Of a stretch of DNA of 64,000 nt, positions 20,328 through 28,459 are shown one piece after another. Under the pieces are notes generated by a model that saw only the letters and a list, made by a program, of their open reading frames with translations, made no database searches and was not told the DNA's origin. Made by a program: the position numbers and the translations under genes. Positions within the stretch are counted from its first letter, which is position 1. Every line of letters begins with the position of its first letter. The DNA lies in NCBI GenBank assembly GCA_963728165.1, contig CAVSIY010000006.1, positions 496,001 through 560,000 of the forward strand, written 5' to 3'. The stretch is from Hyphomicrobium_A sp963728165 (GTDB lineage: Bacteria; Pseudomonadota; Alphaproteobacteria; Rhizobiales; Hyphomicrobiaceae).

Positions 20328-20762
20328 CTAACCCTGCACCCAAGCTAAGCCGGCGGCTTTCCAACCGGCGACTTGCCCTCGATGGCGGTTGGCATCGAGA
20401 GGCCCCTCGAAGCCCTCCGCCACATTTCTGCATCGCCGATACCCGGCATTCGCCATGGCTTCCGCTGCCATGCGACTTCGGCCACCCGATCGGCAGATGA
20501 AGAACAATTCCGTGTCTTTGTTGGCGCCCGACGCATCGAGCACCTCGCTAAGCCGCTCTGCGAACGCCGCATCGACGCGGCTTTCGGGAGAGGTTTGCCA
20601 CTCAACCGTCAGAACCCGTTTTCCGACCTCGGAAAGATCGGGCAGACCGACGAACGCCCATTCCGCCCTGGTGCGCACATCAACCAGCAGAGAAGCGGAG
20701 TTGTCCTTGAGACGTGACCAGACTTCCTCCACAGGCACATCCTCGATGTGGACGATTTCCAT
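20328..20762 (-). CDS. Rhodanese-like domain protein
   Basis: About 144 residues forming a single rhodanese domain. The start MEIVHIEDVPVEEVWSRLKD is followed by ASLLVDVRTRAEWAFVGLPDL, the family CH2A-type strand. The active-site loop is FFICRSGGRSRMAAEAM with the catalytic Cys, and AGYRRCRNVAEGFEG ends the domain. It probably carries a persulfide on that Cys; the acceptor is unknown. It lies about 120 bases upstream of dnaA on the same strand. The start at 20762 (ATG) follows the conserved reading; 20771 is in frame. Confidence 0.88.
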   Translation of the reverse strand: MEIVHIEDVPVEEVWSRLKDNSASLLVDVRTRAEWAFVGLPDLSEVGKRVLTVEWQTSPESRVDAAFAERLSEVLDASGANKDTELFFICRSGGRSRMAAEAMANAGYRRCRNVAEGFEGPLDANRHRGQVAGWKAAGLAWVQG

Positions 20763-21415
20763 CGACAGCACCTTCGCCCCTCCACAGACGCGGACCGACT
20801 GAAAACTTGCCTCACGCGGACCGCTTTACACAATACGCACAAGCCAAAGAAACGACGCCTCGGCTTGCTGGACGGAAGTCCAGAAAGATACGCTAGCACA
20901 ATCAAAAATGTCGATGAGACCAGGGACGAGATACTATACAAAACCTGGCGTTGTCGCCTGCAGAACCGGCACGCATACCGCTGGCTCAGCTCAAGCAAGG
21001 CGACCGTAAGAACCGTATCGCTTAACCGTGGCGTAAGCAAGTGCACGAAACGCGGACAACGGCAGGCACAACATGCGCATGACGTGGGGGAAGTGCAGTG
21101 GATAACGCGTGAATTACCTACGCCATCTGTGGATACTCGGCTGAGCCGGCTTAAGTTTTCCAAGGGGCCTGCAAGTCATCAACAGCCCCAAAAATTCATC
21201 CCCTGCTATGTCGGCAATTCGTCATTTTTCTTCTTGTCGTGACCTGCGCCCGCTTGTCACCGACGACCCCAACATGCCCTCGCGCGACGTGCGAGCGACG
21301 TGAAATCCGCGACTTAGGTTCGTTCACTTTTCGCGTGCCACGCGCGGCGGCAGCGTCCCAGCTGTGGCGAACATACCGCGTCCACTCGATCGGCGACAAA
21401 AAAACGCCAACCGGC
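20763..21415. other. Large intergenic region upstream of the dnaA block, candidate origin or regulatory region
   Basis: About 650 bases with clearly lower GC than the flanks and several AT-rich stretches (for example around 20881-20945 and 21181-21240). No coding frame on either strand is convincing. It contains two near-consensus DnaA boxes (21097-21136). It must also carry the promoter for the rhodanese-dnaA direction. Whether it is oriC is not settled: two boxes are few for an origin, and in several Rhizobiales oriC is away from dnaA. Confidence 0.45.
21097..21136. promoter_or_regulatory. Two near-consensus DnaA boxes
   Basis: AGTGGATAA at 21097-21105 is the complement of TTATCCACT, and TGTGGATAC at 21128-21136 is the complement of GTATCCACA. 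Each matches TTATCCACA at 8 of 9 positions. They share orientation and are 31 bases apart (about three helical turns), so DnaA could bind them on the same face. They may mediate dnaA autoregulation or form part of an origin. Confidence 0.5.
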
Positions 21416-21417
21416 TC
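21398..21417 (-). terminator. Short intrinsic terminator after rpsT
   Basis: On the minus strand, directly at the rpsT stop codon, a GC-rich short hairpin (GCCGGTTGGC) is followed by seven T residues (plus strand A7 at 21398-21404). The stem is only three to four base pairs, but the T-run and position fit a terminator. Confidence 0.45.
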
Positions 21418-21682
21418 AGGAGCTCATCGCCTTCACGCGCGCGTTGAGGCGCGACACCTTGCGGCTCGCCGCCCGCTTGTCGAGCACGCCCTTCTGCGCG
21501 GTGCGCGCGAGAATCGGCGCAGCAGACTTCAACGCTTCGAGCGCTGCGTCTTTGTTGCCGGCGGTAACCGCCTCCTCGACGCTGCGTACGGCCGTGCGCG
21601 CGCGCGAGAGGCGCGACTTGTTGACCTCGGTGCGCCGCACCGCTTGACGCGCCGCCTTCTTCGCCGACTTCGTATTGGCCAT
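21416..21682 (-). CDS. rpsT: 30S ribosomal protein S20
   Basis: 88 residues, very basic. The start MANTKSAKKAARQAVRRTEVNKSRLSR is typical of S20, and the middle (ALKSAAPILARTAQKGVLDKRAASRKVSRLNARV) carries the conserved KGVlHKNtAaRkkSRL-type block. It binds 16S rRNA in the small subunit. In many alphaproteobacteria rpsT lies just upstream of dnaA, as here (same strand, separated by the large intergenic region and the rhodanese gene). Confidence 0.97.
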   Translation of the reverse strand: MANTKSAKKAARQAVRRTEVNKSRLSRARTAVRSVEEAVTAGNKDAALEALKSAAPILARTAQKGVLDKRAASRKVSRLNARVKAMSS

Positions 21683-21959
21683 GTCGTTACCTTTCGTTTC
21701 GTTGCCGTTGGCGAGCCTGCCCCTGCGGCCCGCATCGTCGCAGGCTCACGGCAGAGGCGAGATCAGACTCGGGGTGCCGCCCGGGACCCGGGTCTCGGGC
21801 GCCGTAAGACCGCGATCCTATAGAGGCCGGCCGTGGCAGGGTCAACGCCGCAGCCCCGTCTTAAGCGACTGGCGAGCTTGGCAGAACACGTGGGGCGAAA
21901 AACTGCTAAGAGATGGCCGAGGGGTGGGCCTTGGGGGATTGGCGCAAAGGGGGAGATCG

Positions 21960-22544
21960 ATGAATTCCGCTTGGATTTGGGGCGGTTCGCTGGCCATCGG
22001 CGTCGCCGTCGTGGTCTTCAGCGCGGCGGCCGGATGGCCCGGGCTGCACATGGAACTGACCGCTCTCGCATGCCTGGGGTTTGCCCTCGTCGCCATCTGG
22101 GAACGCCTCCGCCTGGCCGCGAGCGGCGCCGGGGAGGCCGCGCTGGCAAGCTCCGCGGCCAGCTTCATGGCCCTGGTCTGGGCCTGGGCAGCGCTCAGCC
22201 TGCTGCTCACCTACGTCTTCGTTCTCTCCTGGATCGAGTGGTGGCAGTACGTCCTGGGTGCGGGCGTGGTGGCCGCGCTCTGCCTCTTCTTCGCGGCGAC
22301 GCTCGCAGCCGATGCCGCAGCCGGGCGCGAGGACCAGACCATGCTCAAGCTCGCCCGCTATCTCACGGTCGGCCAGCTCGTCGGCATGATCGCCGCCATG
22401 ATCGGCCTTGTCCTCGACGACAAGATGCCCCGTAGCCCCGAGAAGCCCGATTGGGCCGCGAGCGCGATCTTCTTCTTCGGAGCCGCCTCGCTGGCTGTCA
22501 TCAGTCTCAACGCCCTCCGGGGCGCGCCGCTGCAAGAGTCTTGA
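21960..22544 (+). CDS. Polytopic membrane protein, first of a paralogous pair
   Basis: About 194 residues with six or so hydrophobic segments. Features shared with the next gene are a WW-Q-Y motif (IEWWQYVLGAGVVAALCLFF), a LTVGQ segment (YLTVGQLVGMIAAMIGL) and a DWA-x-x-x-x-F segment (KPDWAASAIFFFGAASLAVISLNALR). This indicates ancestral duplication. No characterised family is recognised. The ATG at 21960 follows GGGGGAGATCG, a good ribosome-binding site; the frame is open upstream but not coding in appearance. Confidence 0.7.
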   Translation: MNSAWIWGGSLAIGVAVVVFSAAAGWPGLHMELTALACLGFALVAIWERLRLAASGAGEAALASSAASFMALVWAWAALSLLLTYVFVLSWIEWWQYVLGAGVVAALCLFFAATLAADAAAGREDQTMLKLARYLTVGQLVGMIAAMIGLVLDDKMPRSPEKPDWAASAIFFFGAASLAVISLNALRGAPLQES

Positions 22545-22592
22545 GCCGCGCCACGCGCGCCACGACGAAGCCGGTGACCGACGGAGGATCGA

Positions 22593-23213
22593 ATGCCCTT
22601 GAGACCACTGCTGCCCGCCCTTCTGCTTGCTCTGGTCATGAGCATCGTGGTGGGCGTGCTCGCCACGGGACGCGGCTCAGGGTTGACGCTGGCGCTGGCG
22701 GTGGCGCTCTTTGCCCTACAGATGCTGTTTGCGCTGGTGCGCACCAACGCGCCGTTCTGGCGCTCCGGTACCGAGATGCCGCACGACACGACGGTGGCGC
22801 TCTGCGTAAGGCGCAACACGCTGCTCGCAGCCCTCGTTTATGCATGGGGCGCCGCCGCCATCCTCGCCATCTACTCGCTATCGGGGCTGTATTGGCGTCA
22901 CTGGTGGCAGTACGGCGCGGCCATGGCGCTCGTCGCGGCGGCGGTGTTTCTTTACGCGCATCTGCTGACCGACGAGCAAGGATCCTACCGCACGCCGCGG
23001 GCCTTGAACGCGCTCATGGGGCTGACGGTAGCGCAGGGCCTCGCCGTCAGCGGCGCGCTCGTCTACCTCTGGACGGCAGGCAAGCTTTTGAGCCCGCGCA
23101 GCGATTGGGCGTCGAACTACGTCTTTGCCGCAGGCTGCATCACGCTGGCGGTGCTGTCGGCCGTTTCCGTGCTCACCTACGGCAAGCTCAAGCAGCGCCC
23201 GACTTCACAGTGA
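22593..23213 (+). CDS. Polytopic membrane protein, second of a paralogous pair
   Basis: 206 residues with six or seven hydrophobic segments, starting PLRPLLPALLLALVMSIVVGVLA. The HWWQYGAAMALVAAAVFLYAH, LTVAQGLAVSGALVYLW and RSDWASNYVFAAGCITLAVLS segments align with corresponding segments of the preceding gene, which begins 48 bases upstream of this start. The two probably form one operon and possibly a heteromeric membrane complex. No known function is recognised. mutM follows convergently, only 10 bases away. Confidence 0.7.
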   Translation: MPLRPLLPALLLALVMSIVVGVLATGRGSGLTLALAVALFALQMLFALVRTNAPFWRSGTEMPHDTTVALCVRRNTLLAALVYAWGAAAILAIYSLSGLYWRHWWQYGAAMALVAAAVFLYAHLLTDEQGSYRTPRALNALMGLTVAQGLAVSGALVYLWTAGKLLSPRSDWASNYVFAAGCITLAVLSAVSVLTYGKLKQRPTSQ

Positions 23214-23223
23214 GACCGTCGCC

Positions 23224-24105
23224 TCAGCGCTGGCACTTGGGGCAGAAGAAGGTCGAGCGGCCGCTCTGCACGATGCGCCGCACGATGCCGCGGCAGCCGG
23301 GGCGCACGCAGGCCTGGTCCTCGCGGCCATAGACCGCGAAGGCATGCTGAAACGTGCCAAGCGCGCCGTCGGCATGGCGGTAGTCGCGCAACGAGGAGCC
23401 GCCGGCGGCGACGGCATCCTTGAGCACGGCGCGGATGGCGTCCGCCAGGTGCCGCGCCCGCGCGGTCGCCCGGCCGGCCTTGGTCGCCAGACTGGCAGCC
23501 GGGCGCTTGGGCGAGAGCCCGGCGCGAAACAGCGCCTCGCACACGTAGATGTTGCCGAGCCCGGCGACGATGCGCTGATCCGACAGAAACGTCTTGAGAT
23601 CGACCGCCTTTCCCAGCGCGCGGTGCGCCAGGTACTCGGGCGTGAGCCCGCGCCCCAGCGGCTCGACGCCGAGACCCCGCATCAGGGGATGCTCGCTGAG
23701 CTCATCCTCGGGGATCAGCAGCATGTAGCCGAAGCGGCGGGCGTCGTTGTAGGTGATCGTCGCCCCCCGCTTCATGTGAAACACCACGTGGTCGTGCTTT
23801 TCGTGTGAGCCGGCGGCGGGAGCGAACTGCCCCGGCTTCTCGGCTTTGGCGTGGGCCTGCACCGTGAAACGGCCGGTCATGCCGAGGTGCATGAGCAGCA
23901 CCTCGCCGCCGGAGAGATGCGCCAGCAGGTACTTGGCGCGGCGCTCGAGCCGCTCCACCGTACGCCCGCACAACCGCTGCGAGAAATGCTGCGGCAGTGG
24001 AAACCTCAGGTCGGCGCGGCGCTGCTCGACGCGCTCGAACGTATGGCCGACCAGCGCTGGCGCGAGGCCGCGCCGCACGGTTTCGACCTCGGGCAGCTCG
24101 GGCAT
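23224..24105 (-). CDS. mutM: Formamidopyrimidine-DNA glycosylase (Fpg)
   Basis: 293 residues. Removes 8-oxoguanine and ring-opened purines and nicks the abasic site. The mature N-terminus PELPEVETVRRGL supplies the catalytic Pro and Glu. The lesion-binding and helix-two-turn-helix region is FLSDQRIVAGLGNIYVCEALF with a conserved Lys in VDLKTFL. The C-terminal zinc finger has four Cys: QACVRPGCRG...STFFCPKCQR. An insertion of about ten residues around KAEKPGQFAPAAGSHEKHDH is common in alphaproteobacterial Fpg. It is divergent from ubiE. Confidence 0.96.
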   Translation of the reverse strand: MPELPEVETVRRGLAPALVGHTFERVEQRRADLRFPLPQHFSQRLCGRTVERLERRAKYLLAHLSGGEVLLMHLGMTGRFTVQAHAKAEKPGQFAPAAGSHEKHDHVVFHMKRGATITYNDARRFGYMLLIPEDELSEHPLMRGLGVEPLGRGLTPEYLAHRALGKAVDLKTFLSDQRIVAGLGNIYVCEALFRAGLSPKRPAASLATKAGRATARARHLADAIRAVLKDAVAAGGSSLRDYRHADGALGTFQHAFAVYGREDQACVRPGCRGIVRRIVQSGRSTFFCPKCQR

Positions 24106-24187
24106 TGCTCAGCCGGTCATGTCGGTGGAATTGGGGATGGGTCCATGACCATAGCGCGGCCGGCGCCCCTTAGCTATTGTCCGCCCC

Positions 24188-24970
24188 ATGCCAGATCGCT
24201 CCCCGGATCGTACCCAAGAGCCCCCGCAGACGAGCTTCGGATACCGCCAGGTGCCCCTGGAGGCACGCCAGGACCTCGTCAACAGCGTCTTCGCCACCGT
24301 GGCGGAGCGCTACGATCTGATGAACGACCTGATGTCGGGCGGCCTGCACCGTCTGTGGAAGGACGACCTCGTCGCCGCCTTGAACCCGCCGCGCGGGGAA
24401 AAGCCGTTTCGGCTCATCGACGTCGCCGGCGGCACCGGCGACGTGGCAATCCGCTATGCGCGCGCCGGCGGCCCCAATGCGACGGCGGTGCTGTGCGACA
24501 TCAGCGCGGAAATGATCGAGGTGGGGCGCCGGCGCGTGCAGGCCAAGCACCTTCAGTCCCGCATCACGTTTGCGCAAGGCAACGCCGAGGCGCTCCCCTT
24601 TCCGAATAAGTCATTCGACGCCTACACGATCGCCTTCGGCATTCGCAACGTGACGCACATCGACCGGGCGCTCGCCGAGGCCTTTCGCGTGCTCAAGACC
24701 GGCGGGCGCTTCCTCTGCCTGGAGTTCAGCGAAGTCCAGGTGCCGATCCTCGATCGGCTCTACGACTTCCACTCCTTCGAGGTCATCCCGCGGCTCGGCG
24801 CGCTCGCCGCGGGCGATGCCGAGCCCTACCGCTACCTGGTCGAGAGCATCCGCAAGTTCCCAACCCAGTCGCGCTTTGCGGAGATGATCCAAGCTGCCGG
24901 CTTCGACCGCGTGAGCTTCCGCAATCTGACGGGCGGCATCGCCGCCATCCATTCCGGCTGGCGGATTTGA
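24188..24970 (+). CDS. ubiE: Ubiquinone/menaquinone methyltransferase UbiE
   Basis: 260 residues. SAM-dependent C-methyltransferase of ubiquinone synthesis. SVFATVAERYDLMNDLMSGGLHRLWK is the family start, motif I is DVAGGTGDVAIRYA, and the UbiE signatures FGIRNVTHIDRALAEAFRVLKTGGRFLCLEFSE and RKFPTQSRFAEMIQAAGF are intact. The gene is divergent from mutM (about 80 bases), an arrangement common in Rhizobiales. The ubiB gene that usually follows in that arrangement is absent here; a small ORF and then rpe follow instead. Confidence 0.96.
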   Translation: MPDRSPDRTQEPPQTSFGYRQVPLEARQDLVNSVFATVAERYDLMNDLMSGGLHRLWKDDLVAALNPPRGEKPFRLIDVAGGTGDVAIRYARAGGPNATAVLCDISAEMIEVGRRRVQAKHLQSRITFAQGNAEALPFPNKSFDAYTIAFGIRNVTHIDRALAEAFRVLKTGGRFLCLEFSEVQVPILDRLYDFHSFEVIPRLGALAAGDAEPYRYLVESIRKFPTQSRFAEMIQAAGFDRVSFRNLTGGIAAIHSGWRI

Positions 24971-25033
24971 TTCGCTTGCAAGTCAAGGCGGACTCGGTTC
25001 ATAGCGCCGGCATACACAAGAGGATGATGCGCT

Positions 25034-25273
25034 ATGATTGCACTGAAGAAACCTGCGATGCGCCCCCGTGACGGCGCCGTATTCTACGGCAGCGTCCAAC
25101 CCACCGACGATGGGCGGTTCCTATCCGCGTGTCATGCAATTCTTGAGCTCGGGCACCGGGTCCAGTTCGAGAGCCGCGAGTTCAAAACGTTGAACTCGGA
25201 AGCTGAGGGCGTGAAATGGATCGCGTCCCGAGCTGGGCATCGTGGCTTCGAATTCTGGACGCGCGAACTTTAG
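25034..25273 (+). CDS. Small protein of unknown function
   Basis: 79 residues starting MIALKKPAMRPRDGAVFYG, with no membrane segment. It is a mixed-charge, probably cytoplasmic alpha/beta peptide. An AGAGG lies about nine bases upstream of the ATG. No family is recognised. It lies between ubiE and rpe; composition is slightly less GC-rich than its neighbours. The fairly balanced residue use and good ribosome-binding site argue for a real gene, but conservation is unknown. Confidence 0.45.
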   Translation: MIALKKPAMRPRDGAVFYGSVQPTDDGRFLSACHAILELGHRVQFESREFKTLNSEAEGVKWIASRAGHRGFEFWTREL

Positions 25274-25339
25274 TTAAACTCTGATCGCGGCGACAGGCGT
25301 CGAACTCGCTCGTTCCCAGTTTATTTAGCTCGTTGCGGA

Positions 25340-26029
25340 TTACGCGGCGGCCTTGCCGCGCGCCGACTGGGCGGCGGAGCGGATCGCTGAGATATTGGCC
25401 GCGTAGGCATCCTTGGTACCGCCCTTGAACACGTGCGAGCCGGCGACCAGCACGTTGGCGCCAGCGGCGACGACCAGCGGCGCGGTTTCAGGGTCGATGC
25501 CGCCGTCGACCTCGATGTCGATCGGACGGTTGCCGATCATCGCCTTGATGCGGCGGATCTTCTCGACCATCGCCGGAATGAAGCTCTGCCCGCCGAAGCC
25601 GGGGTTGACCGTCATGACCAGCACCAGGTCGAGGTGATGCAGCACGTATTGGATGGCGTCCTCGGGCGTCGAGGGGTTGAGCGCCACGCCCGCCTTCTTG
25701 CCCAACGCCTTGATCGCCTGCAGCGAGCGGTCGAGATGGGGACCCGCCTCCGCGTGCACGGTGATGTGGTCGGCGCCGGCTTCGGCAAAGGCCTCCAGAA
25801 AGGGATCGGCCGGCGCGATCATCAGGTGCGCGTCGAACGGTTTCTTGGTCGCCTTGCGCACCGATTTCACCACGGGCGGCCCGAAGGTGATGTTGGGAAC
25901 GAAGTGGCCGTCCATCACGTCGAGATGGATCCAGTCGGCGCCCGCAGCCTCCACGGCAGCGATCTCGGCATCGAGCCGGCCGAAGTCCGCCGACAGGATC
26001 GAGGGAGCAATGATGAGCGGACGGGCCAT
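25340..26029 (-). CDS. rpe: Ribulose-phosphate 3-epimerase
   Basis: 229 residues. TIM-barrel enzyme interconverting ribulose 5-phosphate and xylulose 5-phosphate in the pentose phosphate and Calvin cycles. The start IIAPSILSADFGRLDAEI, the metal/catalytic HLDVMDGHFVPNITFG, VMTVNPGFGGQSFI and IEVDGGIDPETAPLVVAAGANVLVAGS are all diagnostic. It is the last gene of the fbp-prk-rpe run on the minus strand, about 120 bases after prk. Confidence 0.96.
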   Translation of the reverse strand: MARPLIIAPSILSADFGRLDAEIAAVEAAGADWIHLDVMDGHFVPNITFGPPVVKSVRKATKKPFDAHLMIAPADPFLEAFAEAGADHITVHAEAGPHLDRSLQAIKALGKKAGVALNPSTPEDAIQYVLHHLDLVLVMTVNPGFGGQSFIPAMVEKIRRIKAMIGNRPIDIEVDGGIDPETAPLVVAAGANVLVAGSHVFKGGTKDAYAANISAIRSAAQSARGKAAA

Positions 26030-26148
26030 TCAAGGGCTCCTGTGGGCTAGCGCCGATTGGGCCATTGTAGCGGCCTTGGCGCCCCCGCGTCACGTCCGGC
26101 GGGGCGCAGAGTCTAAGAAGGTAACAGAAAGCTTGAGCGTCAAGGGCC

Positions 26149-27024
26149 TCACGACGCCCGCCGCTTGCGCTCGACCAGCGTCAAGATCAGCGGCGTCAGG
26201 ATGAGTTGCATGGCGAGATCGAGCATGCCGCCCGGGATCACGATCGAGTTGGCGCGCGACATGAAGCTCATCTGGATCATCGACAACAGGTAAGGAAAGT
26301 CGATCCCGCGCGGGTCGCGAAAGCGGATCACGACCATCAATTCGTCAGGGGTCGGGATCCAGCGGGCGACGAACGGGTTGGAGGTATCGACGGTCGGAAT
26401 GCGCTGGAAGTTGATGTCGGTCTCGGTGAACTGCGGACAGATGAACTTCACGTAGTCCGGCATGCGGCTGAGGATCGCGTCGACCGCCGCCTCGTGGCTG
26501 TAGCCGCGCATGGTCTTGTCGCGCGCGAGCTTCTGGATCCATTCGAGATTGATCACGGGAACGACGCCGATCTTCAGATCGGCATGCTCGGCGACGTTGA
26601 CCTTCTCGGTCACCACCGTCCCGTGCAGGCCCTCGTAGAACATGAGATCGGTGCCGCGCGGGAAATCCTCCCACGGAGTGAACGTGCCGACGGGCGCGCC
26701 GAGCCGCTCCGTCTCGTGCTCGTCGTGCACGTAGTGGCGGGTACGGCCCGAGCCGAACTCGCCGTAAGAGCGGAACACCTCCTCGAGCTCCTCCAGCAGG
26801 TTGGCCTCTGGCCCGAAATGACTGAAGTGGTTGTTGCCGCGCTTCTTGGCCTCCGTCATCGCCCATTCCATCTCGGTGCGGTCGTAGCGATGGAAGGCGT
26901 CACCCTCGATGAAGGCGGCCGTGATGTGCTCGCGGCGGAAGATGGTATCGAATGTGCGCCTGACCGACGTCGTCCCCGCGCCCGAGGAGCCCGTGACCGA
27001 GATGATGGGATGCTTTGCCGACAT
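26149..27024 (-). CDS. prk: Phosphoribulokinase
   Basis: 291 residues, the length of the class I proteobacterial enzyme that makes ribulose 1,5-bisphosphate from ribulose 5-phosphate and ATP. P-loop SVTGSSGAGTTSVRRTF, then FIEGDAFHRYDR, HFSHFGPEANLLEELEE, YGEFGSGRTRHYVHD and DLMFYEGLHG with the catalytic acidic region are all standard. This enzyme is specific to the Calvin-Benson-Bassham cycle. It lies 38 bases after fbp on the same strand. No RuBisCO, transketolase or aldolase gene is in the window. Confidence 0.96.
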   Translation of the reverse strand: MSAKHPIISVTGSSGAGTTSVRRTFDTIFRREHITAAFIEGDAFHRYDRTEMEWAMTEAKKRGNNHFSHFGPEANLLEELEEVFRSYGEFGSGRTRHYVHDEHETERLGAPVGTFTPWEDFPRGTDLMFYEGLHGTVVTEKVNVAEHADLKIGVVPVINLEWIQKLARDKTMRGYSHEAAVDAILSRMPDYVKFICPQFTETDINFQRIPTVDTSNPFVARWIPTPDELMVVIRFRDPRGIDFPYLLSMIQMSFMSRANSIVIPGGMLDLAMQLILTPLILTLVERKRRAS

Positions 27025-27062
27025 GATCGCTGGCCGAAGCCTATCTCCGATCGTTTAAGAAT

Positions 27063-28103
27063 TCAGAACCGCAACAGCCCGCGGCGGCTGAACAGGGGCG
27101 AGCGCTCGCCTTTGATCTGCAGCCCATCGTGCAGCCGCACCACGTGCTCCACCTCGGCGCGCGAGCCCGCGATCAGAGGGATGCGCTGATGCAGGGACTT
27201 GGGCGACACCTCGAGCACACGCTCGCGGCCCGTCGAGGCGGCGCCGCCGGCCTGCTCGACGATCCAGGCGATGGGGTTTGCCTCGTAAATGAGCCGCAGG
27301 CGTCCGTTGCGGAACGCGCGGCGCCTGTCGCCGGGGTAGAGATAGATGCCACCGCGCGACAGTATGCGGTAGATGTCGACGACCGGCGAGCCGGTCCAGC
27401 GCATGTTGAAGTCGCGACCGCGCGGGCCATCCCTGCCGCGCTTGCAATCCTCCACGTAGGTGCGCACCGGCTCGTCCCACTGGCGCGAGTTGGAACCGTT
27501 GATGGCGTACTCACTCGTCGTCTGCGGGATCTCGACCTTGGGGTGCGTGAGCACGAACGTGTCCGTGCGCCGATCAAGCGTGAAGATCTGCGTGCCGGCC
27601 CCTACGCTCAAGACGAGCACCGTCTGCGGGCCGTAGACGAGGAAGCCGCCGGCGAGCTGGTTGACGCCGGGCTGCAAAAAGGCTGCGGCCTCGCCGTTGT
27701 CGCCAAGCGCCGGCAAGACCGTGAAAATGGTGCCAATCGAGGCGTTGGCGTCGACGTTGGAGGAGCCGTCGAGGGGGTCGACAGCGACCAGGAGCGGCGC
27801 CTTCTCGTCGAGAAGAAGCGGGTCCTCCATCTCCTCGGAGGCAACCGCGGCGACGGGAGCCGACCGCATTGCTTCGACGATGCGGTCGTTGGTGAGGACG
27901 TCGATCTCCTTCTGCTCGTCGACATCCACGCGCCGCCCGGTCGCGCGGCCCAAGGGACCGGCAAGCGCGCCTTGCGCCAGAAGCGTGGCGAACTCGATGC
28001 CGGCTAAGGCAAGCGCACCGACCGTCGCCGCCACCGCCTCACGGGCCGGCCTGCCGCGAGCCCAACCGGCAAAATAGCCGGCCAGCGTTTGCAGCTGGGT
28101 CAT
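27063..28103 (-). CDS. fbp: Class I fructose-1,6-bisphosphatase
   Basis: About 346 residues. Hydrolyses fructose 1,6-bisphosphate for gluconeogenesis and ribulose-bisphosphate regeneration. The metal-binding motifs are ASEEMEDPL and AVDPLDGSSNVDANASIGTIF, and the sugar-binding region includes NGSNSRQWDEP and GIYLYPGDRR. IYEANPIAWIVEQAGGAAS precedes the C-terminal domain. The start at 28103 (MTQLQTLAGYFAGWA) agrees with the usual rhizobial N-terminus; the frame runs upstream to 28325 but the extra residues look non-coding. As the first gene of the fbp-prk-rpe cluster it could equally be called cbbF. Confidence 0.94.
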   Translation of the reverse strand: MTQLQTLAGYFAGWARGRPAREAVAATVGALALAGIEFATLLAQGALAGPLGRATGRRVDVDEQKEIDVLTNDRIVEAMRSAPVAAVASEEMEDPLLLDEKAPLLVAVDPLDGSSNVDANASIGTIFTVLPALGDNGEAAAFLQPGVNQLAGGFLVYGPQTVLVLSVGAGTQIFTLDRRTDTFVLTHPKVEIPQTTSEYAINGSNSRQWDEPVRTYVEDCKRGRDGPRGRDFNMRWTGSPVVDIYRILSRGGIYLYPGDRRRAFRNGRLRLIYEANPIAWIVEQAGGAASTGRERVLEVSPKSLHQRIPLIAGSRAEVEHVVRLHDGLQIKGERSPLFSRRGLLRF

Positions 28104-28459
28104 CCCTCGAGCGCTCCCTTTTTTTCCGGTTTCTGTTGCCCGGTCGTTTGCCCGCTTGATGAGCAACGTCATGCGCTCTTGTAGTCCAATTTGCTCAAGG
28201 TGGGCGAGATGGAGCGCGAATTTTCCTTGCTCCGGCGGGGGTTGCAGGTGCGCGCGGCGCCGGCGTCCGCGACCGGCGATACTACTGTGAACCCTCGCAC
28301 TCCCCGATTTGGCGATCCACAGCAACTATACAACCTTAAGTAGATTAAGGGCGCCCGGCCGGGTAGCCTGTCGGCTCCCTTCCGTAGGGCTTCGGGGGCC
28401 CATCCGGCAGTTTCACGACGTTCAGAATTGGCGCAAGTGCACGCACCGAAGGAGGAAAC
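28104..28459. other. Divergent intergenic region, no gene recognised
   Basis: About 355 bases between fbp (minus) and the ABC transporter (plus), so it should hold promoters for both. An AT-richer patch lies at about 28310-28350. An AAGGAGGAAAC ribosome-binding site precedes the GTG at 28460. No clear LysR-type (CbbR) T-N11-A operator could be assigned with confidence, and no cbbR gene is adjacent. Confidence 0.35.

Noticed and set aside
20208..20433. Longer DnaA N-terminus from the ATG at 20433
   Set aside because: The extra 75 residues are Arg/Ser-rich and unlike DnaA domain I; the ATG at 20208 has a ribosome-binding site and the conserved start.
28200..28320. CbbR operator in front of fbp
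   Set aside because: No convincing T-N11-A pair in the right spacing could be singled out from many chance matches, and no cbbR gene is adjacent.
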